Shown here piece by piece: positions 24,591-27,631 of a stretch of DNA of 27,631 bases; position 1 is the first letter of the stretch, and each line of letters starts with the position of its first letter. The stretch is from Cellvibrionales bacterium UBA2618 (GTDB lineage: Bacteria > Pseudomonadota > Gammaproteobacteria > Pseudomonadales > Porticoccaceae). The notes below the pieces were generated by a model. It saw nothing but the letters and a program-made list of their open reading frames with translations. It had not been told where the DNA came from and searched no databases. Made by a program: the position numbers and the translations under genes. The DNA lies in the NCBI GenBank assembly GCA_002339165.1, contig DDJS01000020.1, positions 3,703 through 31,333 of the forward strand, in the 5' to 3' direction.

Positions 24591-25094
24591 TGGATTATTC
24601 CCTAAAATGTGGCGACGATTCAGCGCCGCTATGGGTTTAATTTGTGAACTGCGCTGCGCACTTTCTGAAGCGCCCGCCGCCTATTATGGCAACAAAAACG
24701 CCGCTTGACTGCTGCGCACTAGGGTTGCCAACTATCGCCAGCAATACCATCCGATTCACCGTTGAATCATGGACCCAACAGGCGAAATTAAGCGCCATCA
24801 ACCGGCGATCGCACCAGCGTAAATAACCGGACGTACATAGATCCACAAGGGCGCATTTGATCCCCGTTTACGCTGCTATTAGGTCGGCCAACAACGCTCT
24901 CCTTTTGATTTTTATCTACAGCCAAACAGACTAATTACTCAGCTAGAGCATTACTCCTGGGCAATTGATGAAGCGCATTTTTTAACGGTAATACGCATCC
25001 AACACTCAACGCCAGCCCCAACGACAAGCGCTTCTGTCAGGTCAAAAAACCGTCTGACCATCAAGAAAACTGCTTATCCCCGGCCCGATGACCA
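24591..25094. other. Intergenic stretch between two minus-strand operons
   Basis: About 500 bp separate the end of the galactonate operon from the start of the PPIase operon. An extended -10-like TGCCATAAT on the minus strand (24691-24683), without a good -35 box, is the best candidate promoter for the PPIase operon. A nested repeat around 25036-25058 (GTCAG...CTGAC, containing a T6 run on the minus strand) might slow transcription leaving the galactonate operon, but it does not have the form of a standard terminator. Short frames on both strands near 24640-24850 show no recognisable protein. Confidence 0.4.
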
Positions 25095-25976
25095 TCATTG
25101 CGGAACAAACGACGGATCGGCAATGCCCGTCACATCGGTCTGAAAAACTAACAGATTACCCGCCTCGGGCTGCGCAGCGCAAGCTTCAGAACTCATCCCC
25201 TGACGCGCACTGGTGACAAAAAGCACATCCAAATTCGGTCCCCCAAAAGCGACGCAACTGGGTTGACTCATCGGCAACAGTAAAATGAAATCAACCTCTC
25301 CATCTGGCGTGTAACGAACAATGCGACTCGCGCCCCACTGGGCACTCCAGAGATAGCCTTGCGAATCGACCGTGGCGCCATCGGGAAAACAACCATCTTC
25401 GGTTGTCACCCAGAGCTTGCGGTTGTCTAGGGTGGCGTTCTGCGGATCAAAATCGTAACGATAAATACATCGAGTCGGCGAGTCCGTGTGGTACATGATT
25501 GTCGAGTCGGGGCTCCAGCAAAGACCATTGGATATCGTCAGCCCCGACAGCTTGCGGCTCATCGTCAACCGCTGATCGAGGCAGTAGAGCGCGCCGCCGC
25601 CCGGTTCGCCACTCTCGACCATGCTGCCGGCCCAGAAACGGCCGTGCCGATCGGCACGGCCATCATTTAAACGAAGACCACTGCCGGCCTCTGTCACCCG
25701 TTGCAGCCACCGTAACTTTGCGCTGACTGGATTAAAATAGGCGAAGCCACTGGCAAAAGCGCAGATAAGATCGTCGCTACTGGCCACCAGAGCAAACGAG
25801 CCAAGGCGCTCGGGTGTCGCCCAATGCGCCAGCCGCCGATCGCACCAATCATAACGATAGAGCGTCATACCATCGATATCGGTCCACCATGCGGCACCGG
25901 CATCGGAGTCCCAAATGACCCCCTCGCCCAATTGATTTTTGACCTCAAGGGTGTCGATTAATGTCGCTGTAAGCAT
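25095..25976 (-). CDS. SMP-30/gluconolactonase family sugar lactonase
   Basis: Six-bladed beta-propeller lactonase of the SMP-30/regucalcin family, 293 aa. The metal- and substrate-binding residues are in place: E18 (GEGVIW), R102 and N104 (LRLNDGRAD), N150 (ISNGLCWSPD) and D199 (FPDGATVD). It would hydrolyse a sugar-1,5- or 1,4-lactone to the aldonic acid in the cytoplasm. With KDPGal aldolase, the kinase and an SDR dehydrogenase upstream, D-galactonolactone is the likely substrate. The gene starts 10 bp after the aldolase stop. The DNA for DGRADRHGRF contains a 22-bp perfect palindrome (25640-25661). Confidence 0.88.
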   Translation of the reverse strand: MLTATLIDTLEVKNQLGEGVIWDSDAGAAWWTDIDGMTLYRYDWCDRRLAHWATPERLGSFALVASSDDLICAFASGFAYFNPVSAKLRWLQRVTEAGSGLRLNDGRADRHGRFWAGSMVESGEPGGGALYCLDQRLTMSRKLSGLTISNGLCWSPDSTIMYHTDSPTRCIYRYDFDPQNATLDNRKLWVTTEDGCFPDGATVDSQGYLWSAQWGASRIVRYTPDGEVDFILLLPMSQPSCVAFGGPNLDVLFVTSARQGMSSEACAAQPEAGNLLVFQTDVTGIADPSFVPQ

Positions 25977-25986
25977 GTTCTCAGCT

Positions 25987-26625
25987 CTATTTGTTACGCG
26001 ACCGCAGTGCGCGAGTAAAGGTCAGCGCGGCACGATGCACACGCTCGACGTCGCCACCCATGGGGTAGATGTCGGAGCCTATTCCGAGCCCGTCGACACC
26101 AGCACCTAACCAGTCGTCTACCGAATTGGCATCGATCCCGCCCACCGCGACAATCTTGCAATCGGGCGGAAGTACCGCGCGCGCACTAGCCACGTGTTGC
26201 GGGCCATAGGTGATCGCTGGAAACAACTTTAAGTAGCGCGCACCAGCTTGGTAGCCGACCAGCGCTTCACTGACCGTGCCCCAGCCCGGCATCGGCGTCA
26301 TGCCCATCGCAAGACTACACTTTATGACCGCCACATCGGTGTTCGGACTGACCGCAATTTCACCACCCGCCGCCGCAACACCAAGCACGTCATCCACGGT
26401 CAATACGGTGCCAGCACCAATCACGCACCGATCCCCCAGAGCGAGGCTTAATTTTTTAATACTCGCCAGCGGCTCCGGGGAGTTGAGTGGCACCTCAATA
26501 ATGCAGATACCCGCGGTATAAAGCGCCTCACCAATCGCCACCGCCTGCTCGGGATACACGCCTCGTAAAATCGCCACCAGCGGCATGTGCCTAAAGCATG
26601 TTTCAAACTTGTCTGTCATTGTCAT
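25987..26625 (-). CDS. dgoA: 2-dehydro-3-deoxy-6-phosphogalactonate aldolase
   Basis: Class I aldolase of the KDPG/KDPGal family, 212 aa, cleaving 2-dehydro-3-deoxy-6-phosphogalactonate to pyruvate and glyceraldehyde 3-phosphate. PLVAILRG (15-22) and E44 in IEVPLNSPEP are typical of the KDPGal branch; the Schiff-base Lys133 lies in RYLKLFPA, and VGAGTVLT and GGIDANS are also conserved. The final VDGLGIGSDIY contains the phosphate-binding part. Its ATG overlaps the kinase stop (ATGA). KDPG aldolase (Eda) is the nearest alternative, but the kinase next to it supports the galactonate pathway. Confidence 0.92.
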   Translation of the reverse strand: MTMTDKFETCFRHMPLVAILRGVYPEQAVAIGEALYTAGICIIEVPLNSPEPLASIKKLSLALGDRCVIGAGTVLTVDDVLGVAAAGGEIAVSPNTDVAVIKCSLAMGMTPMPGWGTVSEALVGYQAGARYLKLFPAITYGPQHVASARAVLPPDCKIVAVGGIDANSVDDWLGAGVDGLGIGSDIYPMGGDVERVHRAALTFTRALRSRNK

Positions 26626-27587
26626 CCGTCCGCGTAGAGCGATTGATAAATCAGCCGATAACCCGACATCGCGATCTGCGTCGCATCACAGAGTTCTGCG
26701 ACGACACCGAGCGCACCCATTGCGCGTTGGTAGCGATCACTGAGCGGCGCATCGCCGATAACATCGACCACCGAAATCGGCCCTGTGTACCTCTCCATGG
26801 CGCCGAGCGAGCCGATAATGTCCGAGCCAATCAGTAATCCAGATAGATAACAAGAAGCATCAAGCGCCGACAATTGCCCCTCTACCTGGCCACTGCGAAC
26901 GCTAAATAACGCCTGTAGGAGTTGTCCGGGGCCGAGTTTTTTGGCGATCTCAACGCCCTGCAAAAAAACCTCGCTTGAGAATGCCGAGCCCGCGGCGCTG
27001 GTTATCAGTACGCTATGCTCTTGCAGTAAAGAATAGACCTCACCGGTAACAGAGGTAATAAACGTTTCAATTGTATCGCCTTTTATCAGCGCCCATTTAT
27101 TGTGGGTTCCAGGCAGGGCAACCACCCGCGTGACATCTGAAGCCCCAACGGCGGCCATCCATCCCAACAGTTGCAACTCTTCGCCGCGCATCAAATCAAT
27201 GCTACCGAAAGGGTTTTGCGCGCGCAGTCCATGAATTAACGAAAACTCTAAGTCGCGGCTACGGAACGCTGTCCGGCCTGCGATAATTTGCTCTGGGCGA
27301 ACCGGACAATCGATATAGGGGCTGCGTTTCCAACCGACATTAGAGCCTACCATGCCCGACAAAATCACCGGCATAACGCCGTATTCTTCGATCCAGGCAG
27401 CCACCAGATCGAAAAATATCCGTTCAAAATCATCGCCAATTTGGCCCACGCCCGGCCCCATTTGTGTGGCTAGCAGATGTATCGGTTTCACCCCCTGAAC
27501 GCGGCAGAGATAAAGGCGCAAGTGGGTCGTTCCCCAATCACCAGCAATAAAGAGCGAATCAGGCGTCAAACTAGGTTCTTCCAGCAT
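26622..27587 (-). CDS. dgoK: 2-dehydro-3-deoxygalactonokinase
   Basis: Sugar-acid kinase of the DgoK family, 321 aa, which phosphorylates 2-dehydro-3-deoxygalactonate with ATP. The N-terminal phosphate-binding motif is GDWGTTHLRLYL (about 16-27). GMVGSNVGW, PGTHNKWALI and the middle VTGEVYSLLQEHSVL are typical of this family. The gene starts 17 bp inside the 3' end of an SDR dehydrogenase gene and overlaps the aldolase start by 4 bp, so the operon is tightly packed. Part of the De Ley-Doudoroff galactose pathway. Confidence 0.92.
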   Translation of the reverse strand: MLEEPSLTPDSLFIAGDWGTTHLRLYLCRVQGVKPIHLLATQMGPGVGQIGDDFERIFFDLVAAWIEEYGVMPVILSGMVGSNVGWKRSPYIDCPVRPEQIIAGRTAFRSRDLEFSLIHGLRAQNPFGSIDLMRGEELQLLGWMAAVGASDVTRVVALPGTHNKWALIKGDTIETFITSVTGEVYSLLQEHSVLITSAAGSAFSSEVFLQGVEIAKKLGPGQLLQALFSVRSGQVEGQLSALDASCYLSGLLIGSDIIGSLGAMERYTGPISVVDVIGDAPLSDRYQRAMGALGVVAELCDATQIAMSGYRLIYQSLYADG

Positions 27588-27631
27588 CGATCACAAACCC
27601 CTGACCGGTAATCATGCGACTATCGTCGGCG
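27571..27631 (-). CDS. C-terminal end of an SDR dehydrogenase (partial)
   Basis: Only the last 19 codons are in the window. They read ...DDSRMITGQGFVIDAGRT then TAG, the classic C-terminus of short-chain dehydrogenases (ITGQ followed by a V-x-D-x-G turn). In this operon an NAD(P)-dependent D-galactose 1-dehydrogenase of the SDR type, which would make galactonolactone, is the likely identity; another sugar dehydrogenase is possible. It overlaps the dgoK start by 17 bp. Confidence 0.75.
   Translation of the reverse strand, partial: ADDSRMITGQGFVIDAGRT

Noticed and set aside
24637..24846. Overlapping short frames on both strands (60-69 aa)
   Set aside because: No motif, no ribosome site of note, and mutually overlapping; likely chance frames.
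1..27631. CRISPR arrays, tRNA or rRNA genes, insertion sequences, prophage genes
   Set aside because: No regularly spaced repeats, no cloverleaf or rRNA-like stretches and no transposase or integrase motifs were noticed by reading; dedicated searches were not possible.

Overview
The window looks like a chromosomal piece of a Gram-negative, aerobic, probably marine gammaproteobacterium. This is an inference from a TonB-dependent receptor, a lipobox, periplasmic parvulin-type chaperones, moderate GC content and the mix of lipid or terpenoid catabolism genes with a galactonate pathway. No 16S rRNA, tRNA, phage or IS gene is visible, so the genus cannot be fixed. About 23 complete protein genes and one partial gene fill the window.

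Region A (427-4636, minus strand): an APC-family permease, a predicted lipoprotein amidohydrolase of the YtcJ type, and a secreted PqqB-like metallo-beta-lactamase-fold hydrolase.

Region B (4861-17632) is the most interesting block. On the minus strand are a flavin oxidoreductase of the nitronate monooxygenase family and, overlapping it by 8 bp, a carotenoid-cleavage-oxygenase family protein with all four iron-binding histidines. Divergent from these is a tightly coupled plus-strand operon: SCP2-type thiolase, classical thiolase, PaaN-type aldehyde dehydrogenase and a small lipocalin-like protein. Then come a TonB-dependent receptor, an acyl-CoA synthetase and a divergent tandem-HxlR regulator. 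Read together (inference), the receptor would bring in a hydrophobic substrate, the oxygenase would cleave it to aldehydes, the dehydrogenase would oxidise these to acids, the ligase would form CoA esters and the thiolases would cleave them. No acyl-CoA dehydrogenase or enoyl-CoA hydratase lies in the window, so any such pathway is incomplete here. Candidate operators with dyad symmetry sit at all three promoter regions.

Region C (17852-24590, minus strand) is a six-gene operon, in transcription order: parvulin-like PPIase, a short SurA-N-like protein, a HupE/UreJ-family membrane protein, a DUF3604 (PHP-like) protein, an SDR oxidoreductase and an NAD-dependent epimerase/dehydratase. The first three genes are coupled by TGATG and ATGA overlaps. 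The HupE/UreJ gene carries a perfect 22-bp inverted repeat near its 3' end.

Region D (25095-27631, minus strand) is part of a De Ley-Doudoroff D-galactose/galactonate operon: the C-terminus of an SDR dehydrogenase running off the right edge, 2-dehydro-3-deoxygalactonokinase, KDPGal aldolase and an SMP-30-type lactonase. The galactonate dehydratase step is not in the window.
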